Made by a program: the position numbers and the translations under genes. A stretch of 64,000 nt of DNA from Dendrocalamus latiflorus (lineage: Eukaryota; Streptophyta; Magnoliopsida; Poales; Poaceae). The notes beneath the pieces were generated by a model. That model was not told the DNA's origin. It ran no database searches and saw nothing but the letters and a program-made list of their open reading frames with translations. Below are positions 10,151-20,224 of the stretch, in pieces; positions within the stretch are counted from its first letter, which is position 1, and every line of letters begins with the position of its first letter. The stretch is from NCBI GenBank assembly GCA_017311315.1, contig CM029660.1, positions 33,582,410-33,646,409 of the forward strand. Direction: 5' to 3'.

Positions 10151-11282
10151 GATATTAGTGTAAAGAAAACGAAATTGGGAAAGATAACCTTAGCATTTGC
10201 AGCACTAGTTTAATTGACTTTACTGCACAATTTTTCTTATAGTGGCCCAAAGTGTCTAACAATTTCAACCTTGCTGAAAAACATGACAGGGAAAAAGGAA
10301 AAAAAGATAACTTTTTCACAGTGCCGAAAATTCTACAGAACATTCAGAGCACCTCAGGAACAGAGGTTTTCCTTTTCTTTTCCTGGAACAAGATTATGCA
10401 AGCAGCATAAAGCACTATTGCTCAAATTCGTACGGTTCCTGTAAGGTAAAAAGAAGCTTCCATAACTTCACATAAAACTACAAAATTTAGCAACAAGCTT
10501 CGCAATCTAAACCAGCACTCATAAGTACTCCACTAGCAACACAACTAGCATCAACTAGTAGATTAGCATCAACCAAACCACCGTCTCGAATCGGCCCAAG
10601 CAAGAACCACCACACGTGCTTACACCTCACAGCTATTCCATCGAACACGGTGTGAGCAAGTGTGAGAAGCAAAGCAAGAACACACAACCCGAGGATCAAT
10701 TACAGAAAAGATTCAACTAACCTGCGATGCTCAGACCTCGGGAGGCTACGTGCGGGGGAGGAGAGATTTGACGGCGTGGTTCGGTGGTAGTGGGGGAGGA
10801 GCAGGAGGGGGTCGGGGTTTTGTACCCGTCCGGGCGGGAGGGGGAGGCAGGCAGCGTGCCATGAACTCGTGAAGATTCTCTTTCCCTTGTCGTGCTCCGT
10901 GCTAGCGCCTGGTTCGGCGGAGGAGAGCGCCTCCGCGCGGGCACCACCACTCGTCAACTCATGCATGCCACGACTAAAATACGGACGAAAGTCACGAAAC
11001 GGCTAGAAACGGCCGCCGGATCGCGGTGGGTTGCGATGATGGAGCAGGTGTGGGTTGCCTGTCGGGCCACGCGCCCGTTAGCGGTAGCTTTTAAGGCCTG
11101 CTCCAATAAGGTTCTGGTTTTAATTTTTAGTTTTTAAATTTTGTCTTTTTGCTTTTTTAAGCTTTTTTTGTTTTTTTTTTCTTTTTTCTCCTTATTCTTT
11201 TTTGTATTACCCGTGACGATGAAATTTTTTATTTTTTTAAAAAAAATTAATTACGATGAAAAAGCTAACAACATCTACAATA
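10151..11282 (-). pseudogene. Captured 5'-UTR/intron fragment of an unidentified gene (inverted)
   Basis: This is the inverted counterpart of 7,784-8,643 plus 9,394-9,634, without the hAT insertion. On the minus strand it reads AT-rich leader, GC-rich 5'-exon, donor and intron, then the R segment. It is the uninterrupted version and proves the empty hAT site. It appears again at 20,423-21,534 and 55,507-56,630. Confidence 0.5.
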
Positions 11283-11310
11283 CTAGTTGAATGCCCGTGC
11301 GTTGCTACGG
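11283..11310 (-). mobile_element. Helitron-type 3' terminus (inverted)
   Basis: On the minus strand the hairpin CCGT...ACGG around AGCAACGC is followed by GGCATTCAA and CTAG (11,283-11,286), then T. This is the better preserved version of the terminus at 7,756-7,783. Confidence 0.7.
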
Positions 11311-12541
11311 AATCCTAAAAAAGAGTGATACATAAATATATGGGATCCTAAACAGCACAAGAAAGATAAATGAAAGAAAATTTCTTTGGTATGTGGGGCA
11401 ACTATAAGAAAGATAAATGAAATAAATAAAACAAACGCCTAAATTAGTGATTACTTCTGAGGGAAGGGGAGCTTGATTTCTTTTCACGGTCTGCATCTGG
11501 ATATAGTACTCTTTAAATTCTGTAGGGGTATTCCTCACGAATTCAACCATATCCTCTCTATCTCACTAGGATTAAGAACAACTTAACATTATTAGCAAAT
11601 TTGTGCGCACAACTGTAGCAAAAAACAAAAAGATTATGCGGCAATATGAAAAGGAAGTATTCTGTTCGGTGAGTATGCCTAGACAAAACTCAACCGTTAG
11701 TTTTGCACATTCAACTGTTTGTCCTACTCTGCAAATTGTTAGTTAAAATTATGTAACAATTCTCACATTAAGATAACTGTACTATAGCCTGTGAACTTTG
11801 AAGCTAACTTGTGTAAATTAATCTTTAATCTCCATAAACTCGATGAGCTCCAACTCAAAGTAGCGATGAGGAACAGAAGGGATTACCGTGATGTAGAGGT
11901 TCTTCCAAGCGAACTCCCTGAGTTTAGCATTGGAGGACAGGCCCCACATCATGCAATACCTTAAAAAATTGGAAAGGGATCACACATGTTAGTCGAGTTG
12001 AATTAATATTGGATCACAAGGGCAGCCTTAGCTATCTTACAGGCGGCGCCCGAGGGTCTCGTCGGAGGCAGCAGCGTTCATGAAACGGCAGATGAGGGCA
12101 CAGGATATGAGATCCTCCGAGGAGAGGAACTTGAAGATCTGCTGGAACAGTTCTGGCGGGATGTTGCTGAGCATGCCCGTATCGATCTGAGGCTGCACGT
12201 CAGCCACAGCTTTCCCTTTCCCCTTCCTTCTCCTCACCCTCTTGTTCTGCTCCTTCTCGCTGCCGCTTCCGCTGCCATTTCCGTCAAACTACGAATCTTG
12301 CTTCCTCTTATTCTTGTTAGCATCATCTTCCAGCCGCTTCTCCTTCTCCTCGCCCTCCCCCTGCTGCAACCGATTCCCAATCACGTCCAGATTCGCATAC
12401 GGCAATCAAGGGAGAGATCGATCGAGAGCACTTACATCTAGGGTCCTCCGCGCTGGATCCGGAGAGGATCTCGGATTCAAGGAAGCTGGCGAGGCCGTCG
12501 ACGTCGTCGTCCTCTTCGTCCTCGGCTTCGCGCCCATCTCC
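11283..12541 (-). pseudogene. SKIP31: SKIP31-like F-box gene fragment (inverted)
   Basis: The minus strand carries the same exon set as 6,533-7,783. It shares the in-frame TAG in exon 2 but lacks the extra G, so the F-box frame stays open for 66 codons (12,037-12,237) from MRRRKGKGKAV through LFQQIFKFLSSEDL. Near its end the expected DETLWRR reads DETLGRR and the exon-end ATG is CTG, so it has its own damage. The shared TAG shows that the fragment was already broken, or frame-altered, before the inverted duplication. It ends at the Helitron-like CTAG at 11,283-11,286. Confidence 0.8.
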
Positions 12542-13031
12542 CAGTTTGACAATCATTGCATGTATCAACGAACAATTTCCCAGTTTGACCATCCTCACGA
12601 ACTTAACAGAAAGCTACAAAGCTAGGCCAGGTTCGCCGCTACTCCGGCGCCTCTAGCTCAGGCTCACCGCGTCTCCGCTCCGCCGCCTCCCAGCCGGGCT
12701 CGCCGCTACGCCGCGTCCCGCTAGCTTAGGGGTAGCTAGGGCTAGGGAAGAACAAGGGATGGGAATGGGAATGAGGTCTGGCTCGAATGGTTGCGTCAGG
12801 CTTTACACCGAGTCGGGCCAAGCCAGTTTGGGCTTGGGGGCAAAAAGGGAATTTGACATGTAATTTTGTGCCAAAAGAAATGAAGAAATACAGAAGGAAT
12901 GGCAAATTGCAGGTATGTTAATGTTTGGAGTGGCAAATCATAAGAAAATTGTTTAGGGTGGCAAATCCTCAAACCGAGCTCTTGAGATGGAAAATTCTCA
13001 ATTGTCCTTCTGTTTTAAAGCTGTATTTTTC

Positions 13032-13033
<2 letters not shown>
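12542..13033. other. No gene recognised
   Basis: Moderately GC-rich sequence follows the end of the SKIP31 fragment, including CCGCCTCCCAGCC and TAGGGCTAGGG words, then becomes AT-rich. No domain, splice pattern or RNA gene is seen. A near-identical block is at 57,902-58,393. Confidence 0.6.

Positions 13034-13094
<61 letters not shown>
13034..13094. repeat. (TA)n microsatellite, uninterrupted in copy 1
   Basis: About 60 bp of alternating TA. In copy 2 the same tract is split by a 3,080-bp element and the flanking TA runs are longer (58,394-58,490 and 61,571-61,740). Frames through it encode only alternating Tyr-Ile and are artefacts. Confidence 0.95.
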
Positions 13095-13095
<1 letters not shown>

Positions 13096-15787
13096 TTATA
13101 AAATTAATTAATGAAGGCACTTTAATATTTTGCTAAACATATGTAAACACTATTTTTTTGGGTTTCATTCCACGAAAAGATAGCATGATTTTTTACGTTA
13201 GCTTGCTAAACCTATCACAACCTTCCTCCTTTTTCCTGGCTTGGACAGGCTAGGTAGAAAACTACATACGTAGAAAACTACATTCCTAACCTACTCCAAT
13301 TTATTTGGGACAAAAGGCTTTGTTGTTGTTTGTTTGTTATATGTAAACACTATTTTTTAATCCCCGCGGGGACAAGGATGAGGCACATTTGCCCCTCTCA
13401 ACCTTCACGGGCAGGGCAGGGGAGAGGCTGGTGAGCGCACGAGGCTATCCATATGATCCCGATTGTGACAGATGGCATGCATGACTGTACCACACTATAG
13501 AGCATAGAGAGCATAAGTTAAAGAGAGGACAACACGGATGAAGTGTAGCCTTTATCTCTATGTATTGGGTCAAAATGTGTTTTAAGTCTTTAGTTCCCAT
13601 TTGGAACGTGGAAATTTTTCTTGATTACTCTTCGAATCGAACGGTATAATATGAAAATCCAGCAAAATCCCTCTAAAATTATTGCATTCTAAATGGATCC
13701 TGAGACCGCACAAGAGGCTTAACGATTGCAAACCTCCCAACAAAAGAGCGCCATGATTAGGTAGTGTTTCTGAAACAGGTAATATTTCTTAGAGGGATTT
13801 TACCTTGCGGTCGGCCACACAAGCATGAAGCCACGGCTGTCATCCCCTGTTCCACGTGTCCTCCCTCCATGATGTGGCAACTTGCCACCGCCTTCCACTG
13901 CCAAAGCCGAGAGCTCTCCACACACCCCTCATCCTCCTTCTGTTGCCACCACCCACCCTCCCCCAATCCCTCTTAAAACTTCCCAAACTCAAAATTTTCA
14001 AATCAAAAAGTTTCAAACTAGAAACTTTCAAATCAAAAAACTTTGAATAAGGAAATTTCAAATCAAGGAACTTGAACTCAAATCCAAAGAATTTCCAACT
14101 TGATTTTTGGGTTTTCAACTCGGCCTCAAGAAAGATTCAACTTGATTCAAATTGGAAAAAACATAAATTAGTGTCAAGGTTAGGGTTTACCCCTCGGTGG
14201 TGGCGTGGGCTCTCAGCGGCGCACGAGATCCCAGAGGCATGCATGTTGGCGCCGACACGTACATGTGTGGAGGGAGCCAGCGATGTGGTGTCCAGGGCAG
14301 TAGCGTGCACCCAAGCTTCTTCTTACTAACTATCTCTTTCTTTGTGAAGTGACGATTTCATTTGGAATGAAATGGATAAGGAATTAAGGATGGAGATAGG
14401 ATCCAAGCGCTCCATGTGTCACGATGTCAGTTCTCAGGGGGTGCTATTTTCCTCGACGTGGCATAACCACACTCATGTGGGGCTGAAAGATTAAGCTCCA
14501 TTTAAATTGATTTTGGTGATAATGACATATACTATTTATGAGGTTTTGGTGATAATGATGAATGTATTTGTGAGACTATACTTGTTCATTTATTATGATA
14601 TTATTTAGTCTCATTTGGATAGAAAGATGAAATTAAAGAGGTATGCATTTGAAAACGCATTCTTATATATTAATGCATTCTTTGGATCCAAAATATAGAT
14701 TGAACTCCACAAATAGTCCAAAATAAATATGTGTATATGTCTTCAATACACATCTTGTATGCAACATTTACAGGGAGTTCACTCTGTGTTTTGAGGTTTC
14801 ACAAGTATTAACCCATATTTCCTTTAATACATATATTAAGGATCTTTACTTTAAAACGCATCCTTTGATATAGACTTAAGTTATTGGTGCACTTAAATGA
14901 ACCTAGTTGATTTATACTCTGTTTGTGCTAAAACCAATTTGATTTAAGATTCCGTGTTATATTCTTGGTTTTAGCCAAATAGCATGGTGATGTGATGGAT
15001 GGTTGAGGGCGGGCAGGTGAGCCAGAAACAGCGGGCACCATGTCCAAAACCAGCGGTATCAACCATGGCAGAGCGGAGTTGGTGCTAGCGCGGGCACGTG
15101 TAAGGTGGAAGGCAACTCCTAACTCAGGGGGTCCACATGGCAGCAAGAGAGGGAGAGTTAAGGTAAGCTGAGGGTTTGAGGAATTTTTAGACACATCATA
15201 CGAGCTCTGAAAATTTTGAAAATGTTTGTGGATACTCCTGACGCAGAGTAGATCATTGTGTAATTTTTACAGAATTTATGTACCTTGGATTTTTCTAAAA
15301 CAAACTTGAAAGGCTACTGTTATATGTACTATGCATTGTTTTGATTTAAATAAATTCAAGAACATGTTCGAACATATTCAAAAATTTATTTACAGTGCCA
15401 TGAATATATTTATGAGTTTTTAGATGATTTCTATTGTGAATTATCCTAGGTCACTTCAAGATCATCTTTTTCGATTCAATTTTTATATTCAAATTGAATT
15501 GCACTCAATGTACATTTATTTTCAAAAAATTGTGTTTGCAAATTACTTTTCCAAATAACCTCCAATAAAAACCAAGGAAATAACATGCATGCAAAAAGTT
15601 TTAAATTCCCCCCTTTTTGCATCCCCAGGATTTGTGATGTTACACAACAATTCAAGATTATAAGTGGAATAAACCAAAACTTATATTGGGACAGCTTAAG
15701 ACTATTATGGAGACAAAAAATATTAGCGGAGCAAATAAAAATTGCTCATAGAACCATTCAAGACTATTAGTAGATCAAATCAAGGTG
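13095..15787. other. AT-rich intergenic DNA, no gene recognised
   Basis: Contains a degenerate short tandem array near 13,985-14,060 built on TTTCAAATCAA words. A GC-richer patch lies at 13,800-13,960, and the DNA is otherwise AT-rich. Short frames there show low-complexity peptides (KFFDLK-like repeats) from the array. Sequence to 15,354 is duplicated at 61,741-64,000. Confidence 0.6.
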
Positions 15788-16064
15788 GTGATCAGTTGGG
15801 CTTAAAAGCTCATGGCTTATGGCTGAAAATACTGTAGCTGGCTGAAAAAAACACTATATCTGACAGAGGCTTATTTAGCATAATTAAATTTAAAAAATTT
15901 TAAAATATAAAAAATATGTTAGCCCATTACGTATAATACAAACAAATACGGGAAAAAAGAACCGGCAAAAAAACTCAACAAAAAGCCAAAAGTTCAGAAA
16001 AAAACAAAATTTATGAATAGTAAAAAATAAGCTGGAAGCCAAAAGCTTAAGCCCAACCGATCAC
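15788..16064. mobile_element. Miniature inverted-repeat element (277 bp)
   Basis: The left end GTGATCAGTTGGGCTTAA matches the reverse complement of the right end, GTGATCGGTTGGGCTTAA. The interior is AT-rich with AAAAGCC words and encodes nothing. The target-site duplication is unclear, so the superfamily is left open. Confidence 0.6.
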
Positions 16065-16118
16065 TGCCTCTAGTCATGGAACAATTCAAGATTATTAGTG
16101 GAATAAAAAATATTAATA

Positions 16119-16256
16119 GAACAAATCAAACATACTCGTGAAACAATTCAAGACTATTAGTGGAACAAATAAAAAATATAGGTAGAACAAATCAAGCATA
16201 CTCGTGAAACAATTCAAGACTATTAGTGGAACAAATAAAAAATATAGGTAGAACAA
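16119..16256. repeat. 66-bp tandem repeat, about two units
   Basis: The unit runs from GAACAAATCAA through ACTCGTGAAACAATTCAAG to AAAAAATATAGGTA and repeats at a 66-bp period. Shorter diverged pieces lie upstream (about 15,640-15,780 and 16,080), so an older array is decaying. The period is a multiple of three only by chance; the peptide it gives has no family. Confidence 0.85.
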
Positions 16257-17039
16257 ATCAAGGAAATTAATTGAATAAATAAAATGTGAATTAAACAAGT
16301 AGTGGAAAAATCAACATGAGCAACAACAACAACAAAAACATACTATAACTCTCGGGAAAAAACTACAACTAAATAAAAAGAAAAAATGGTTTGGCGTATA
16401 CGCTGCATCCTGCATGTGGTTTATGCGGCTGATATCATATGTGCCTTTTTATCTAACAAAAGGCAAAGGATTGCCAATTCTACAGGAGGAAAAATGTACA
16501 GGCTAAAGACAGAGGAAGAGAGAGAGAGAAAAAAAGAAGAAACAAAAAAGACATCCAAGCCACATGGTGACGCGACGCCAACCCAGCGCATGCCCTAATG
16601 GGTCGTAGGCCTACTGATCGTATGGGGGCCCAGCCCAAATGGGCCGTTGGCCGCAGGGTGGGCGGCACGATGCTATCGGCCGCGTCTGGACTTTTTCAGC
16701 TTAGGCGCGCGTGCGCGCACGGCAACTCGTGAGAATCGGCCCAACTAGTATTCGGTTGGAACATAGGATTTTTTCAGGAATATCATAGGATTTGGACCTA
16801 CACGAATTTTTCCTACAAAAGCCTTTGTGTTGTAGGATTAGCTTTGAAAATCCCTATAGGAATTCTTTATTTTCTCTATTTTTTGAGGATTCCAAACATT
16901 TGATTAAACCTTATGTTTTCATTTCCTCTTGGAAGTCCTAGGCAACATCTCTCTTTATATCTCCTCTTCTCCCTCTAATCAGCAATCAAGAAGTATTTTC
17001 CTTCAAAATTCCTGTAGAGCATCAGAACAATTTTTTGTG
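16257..17039. other. No gene recognised; probable miniature transposon remnant
   Basis: From about 16,745 the words TAGGATTTTTTCAGGAATATC and a later AAAATTCCTGTAGAGCATC resemble the ends of a common grass miniature element, but I could not confirm termini. The rest is mixed composition without a domain. Confidence 0.35.
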
Positions 17040-17765
17040 CAATTCTTTTTTTTTGCGAGGAAAAAAGAGCTTTATAAATCACTCAAGAAGAGAATTACAA
17101 TCCTGAGCAACTAAATGCTCAACACAAGACAGTGGCGAACCTAGGATCAAATTTTTTTCGCGAGGGGGGGGGGGCTAATAGGACTTACTGACCAGTTTGC
17201 TGAATACCGAGTTGCCAGCCTATGATAGACTTGTAGACACGAGAGGGAGAGAGGCTCCACGCCAAGAGCCAAGATGTCGTTGTGGCTTGTAATCACCACT
17301 ACAAATACAATTTTCTTCATCATGCAAAGACTTTTTAAACCTGATAAGGTCATTCATATGACTAGCGTGGAGATGTAGGGGATGAAAGAGGTATACACGG
17401 TCGCCCAGCGGTAGGGGGGCTGGAGCCCCACCTGACCAACCGCTGGGTCCGCCCTTGACACAAGGACACTCGTCCTGCCAAACCGCACATTGTTTATACG
17501 TTTTGCCATTTGTGTGAGCTCATGAGCAATACAATTTTGCTCTCTCTTCGTTTGTCGGATCAAAGTTGGTAAATGTTTACCTACCTCCAAAACTTCATAA
17601 ATGATAAAAGTAAGTCTTGACCGCTGCAAAGTAGCTTGAGATAGCATTTTTCCACTGGTACGCAGTCCGTTTCTAGGATAGTCGGTTGCTGAAGCCATTC
17701 CACCACCAACTAAACCCCTTCTTTGCACTCCAAGACTTTCGCTTCCTCTGCATCAATAATATACT
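17040..17765 (-). pseudogene. LINE fragment (RNase H-like C-terminus and 3' tail), interrupted by a hAT element
   Basis: On the minus strand the residues KREQNCIAHELTQMAKRIN match the conserved end of the RNase H-like domain in plant LINE polyproteins (usually N-x-VAHELA-x-A). The 3' tail includes TCACTCAAGAAGAGAATTAC (seen on plus), a common LINE 3'-end motif. It then ends in a short A run on the minus strand (T run at 17,047-17,055). The fragment is split by the hAT element at 17,130-17,457. Only the 3' part of the LINE is present, as usual for 5'-truncated insertions. Confidence 0.6.
17130..17457. mobile_element. hAT-type miniature element (328 bp) inside the LINE fragment
   Basis: Ends CAGTGGCGAACCTAG and, inverted, CAAGGGCGGACCCAG give imperfect terminal inverted repeats of a well-known plant hAT type. 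The flanks ACACAAGA (17,122-17,129) and ACACAAGG (17,458-17,465) form an 8-bp target duplication with one mismatch. No coding capacity. A G run lies near 17,163. Confidence 0.8.
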
Positions 17766-17984
17766 TAAGCACTCACCAAGATGCTAGCAAGACATTCCCT
17801 TTCATTTCCTTATATAATTCCACGAGGCATATAATCTAATTCCTGTGCTTTACCTATACTTACGTTTTTTATTTCATGCGGTCCAGATGGGTCCTTAACC
17901 TGCCGGCTGCCAAGGGCGTGCGAGGCTCGCCGGTTTCCCTTTGCCAATTCAAGCGCGCGCAGAGTATCATCGCATGGACCGTCG

Positions 17985-18272
17985 CGGGCAAGCTTCCAAA
18001 ATCTGGAACCGGGAGAAATCCCGACCAGTAGTGGCCGGTAACGGTTACCGACCGGTTACCGAAAAAACCAGCAAACAACCGGTCTCAATTTGAAAATCAA
18101 AATTTGAATTTTAGGATATTTTGAAACCAGTAACCGGAAAAACCGACCGGTAACCGAAAATACCGGAAAAAACCGGCCAAAATTTGAAAAAATAAAAAAT
18201 TGATACCTACCGGGTTTTTCGGTTACCGGTCTCCACCGGTAGAAACGGTAACCGCCGGAATTTTGAACCCTG
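17985..18272. mobile_element. Probable hAT remnant rich in GGTAACCG/CGGTTACC words
   Basis: The right end, reversed, reads CAGGGTTCAAAATTCC, a typical hAT terminus. The interior is packed with inverted pairs of the motif GGTTACCG/CGGTAACC. The left terminus is not clear (TTCCAAAATCTGGAACC near 17,995 may be its decayed form), and no target duplication was found. Confidence 0.45.
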
Positions 18273-18409
18273 GTCGTGGGTATGGCACGTGCCGGAGGAG
18301 CTCGATGCGAACGTTACAGACTTTTCTTTCAATTTCTAAAAGATATTTTTCAACCAACTTTGAAAAAAAATTAATTTTTTAGGAACTAACTTTCAAACAA
18401 AATATTTTT

Positions 18410-18920
18410 TAAGATGAGATCTATAAATTGATTGTAGTACACACTATAACGATTTCATTTGTATCAATTAAAACCATACATGAATTTATATTACTCTATA
18501 TTTTCTCATAAATAATTCAAAATTTACAAGCTGTAGCCATAAACCAAAACCATAAAGTGCATGCCCACATCCAGGGAGAGGGAGAAACAGCTTAAGGTCG
18601 TCACACGCGACGAACGCTTATTGTTCTAAGCGTTCGTTTAGATGCTTGCGAAATCAGCATGGACCTCACATGAGGTGCACAGGTCGCACTAATTATTCTC
18701 TTGTATTATTTCTAAAGATCAACAATCCCAACAACGAAAGGAACGCTCCCCAAGATATCACAGACTATAGTGGGCGGGTCTTTTGTGCTGAGTCATGATT
18801 TATGGTTGTAGTTTTTGAATTCTGATCTATTTATGAGAAATAGTATGTACATATGATTTTAGCCGAAACAGTTGAACTCGATATAATTTGTATTACAATT
18901 TATCTATAGATCCCGTCTTA
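18410..18920. mobile_element. Foldback-type element with long diverged inverted arms
   Basis: The left arm starts TAAGATGAGATCTATA and the right arm, reversed, starts TAAGACGGGATCTATA. Further matches continue inward for roughly 120-140 bp, including ATTTATGGTTGTAG near 18,800 against its complement near 18,545. The arms enclose about 240 bp. Long inverted arms suggest a MULE or foldback origin. No target duplication could be fixed. Confidence 0.5.
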
Positions 18921-20224
18921 AAAATACACTGTTTAATGATAAGTTACTGTAGAAATAAAAGCCAAAGTTAAAACATAAGCAAAAAAAACCCAGCCAATCC
19001 ACCCAAGTCGACGCAATTAGAGAACCGCACATGCTACCTGGCAAATCTCAACAACAGACAGAGGAAACGGAGAACATCCTCAAATGGGAGTGACCAGGCA
19101 TCGACGTCTGATTAAATAATCCTTAATAAAATATGTTTAGTGATTACAGTAATTGTTGAAATAGATATTTATTTTCATTGCTCTCACGAGTACCCCTGGT
19201 TAAAAAGAATATACTCGCCCTAATCCATTTTTCGATCACCCCTGGTCGAAGGGATCTATAATCAAACATGTTGACCCTACTTTTCCAATAAGGTAATATA
19301 TACGCCTTAATTAACTATGTGCGGTAGATTAAATGGAAATGTGTACCCTTGTCTCTCTGACATAATCGTATGTATCCTATCTCCGTCTTGACAATAACCA
19401 TCCGACAATCATGCCTAAAGGATGCCTCGCTGATAATAACCTTCGACCACGTGCAGGATTCACGAACCGACCAGGTGTCTCTTTGTGAGCTACAACTACT
19501 TCCCCTTCGATGCTTTATTAGGAATGGTGCCAGGAGATAGAGGACACACAATGCAAGCTTGTGACACATCTCTTCATAGCATTTGTTGTTATTCTCCATA
19601 GAGAAGGACTGAACCTATCTAAAACGCCCTATCGTTTTCTACGTGATCTCGAGTGTTGTGTTCCCCGTATTTACTTTGTAAGATCGATAGTAATTCATCG
19701 ATGACATCCTTACTGCAATACATATATTCTCAAGGCATTCACAATAGCTTAATCTATAACTTGGTACTAGATAAGAGAGAATGGTCAGATGGTATTTTAG
19801 ACATAACCACATCAATAGTTTGATACTATAGCTTATTTCTAAATTTTGTATTTAGACGAGAGAGAATGAATATTTGGAGAGAGATGACTCCACTATTTTT
19901 TTATTTCCTAAAAAGACTTGATACTTGCATAAATTTCAAGCTTCTTACTCTCTTCCTTCCCTCTCTCTCACCTCACAAAAAATGTGACATGGCATAGGCT
20001 AAGTACGAAATAAATTTGCTTGTTGGGACCGGCAGAATTTCAGTTGAACTACCATAACATCTAAACTGAACATCTAAAGAAAATCATCCCATGTCTAAGA
20101 AAAAGACCAAGATCCATCATTCACATTCACACTAAGGTACTGTACCCTCTCCTCCAAAATTATGGAGTACTAGCACCAATCTTTTCGGCACAGGAGACTT
20201 TCCTCTGACGGTATTTACAAACGC
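18921..20224. other. No gene recognised; possible miniature element at about 19,735-20,040
   Basis: AT-rich DNA. The stretch beginning CAAGGCATTCACAATAGCTTA has the look of a grass miniature transposon, but a matching inverted end was not established. No exons or RNA genes are seen. Confidence 0.35.

Larger units (their letters stand above)
1..15354 (+). repeat. Segmental duplication, copy 1 (direct)
   Basis: Every landmark in this interval recurs in the same order and orientation from 44,501 onward. The offset is 44,500 at the start, 44,508 at the cis-prenyltransferase gene, 44,519 near 8.6 kb, 45,356 near 10 kb and 48,646 near 13.7 kb. The jumps are explained by insertions in the second copy. 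The cis-prenyltransferase proteins read identically in both copies, and only scattered substitutions and short indels are visible elsewhere. One example is an 8-bp deletion near 3,855 in this copy. The left edge lies outside the window. The right edge cannot be placed because copy 2 runs off the window at the equivalent of 15,354. Confidence 0.95.

Noticed and set aside
12037..12237. 66-codon F-box frame as a functional small F-box protein
   Set aside because: The exon ends at a splice donor, the F-box lacks the expected Trp, an in-frame TAG lies upstream and the rest of the gene is cut off at the Helitron-type end.
16119..16256. Possible CRISPR-like array (66-bp repeat), likewise the 73-bp repeat at 27,085 and the 53-61-bp repeat at 40,701
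   Set aside because: Head-to-tail units without unique spacers, in a plant genome; ordinary minisatellites.
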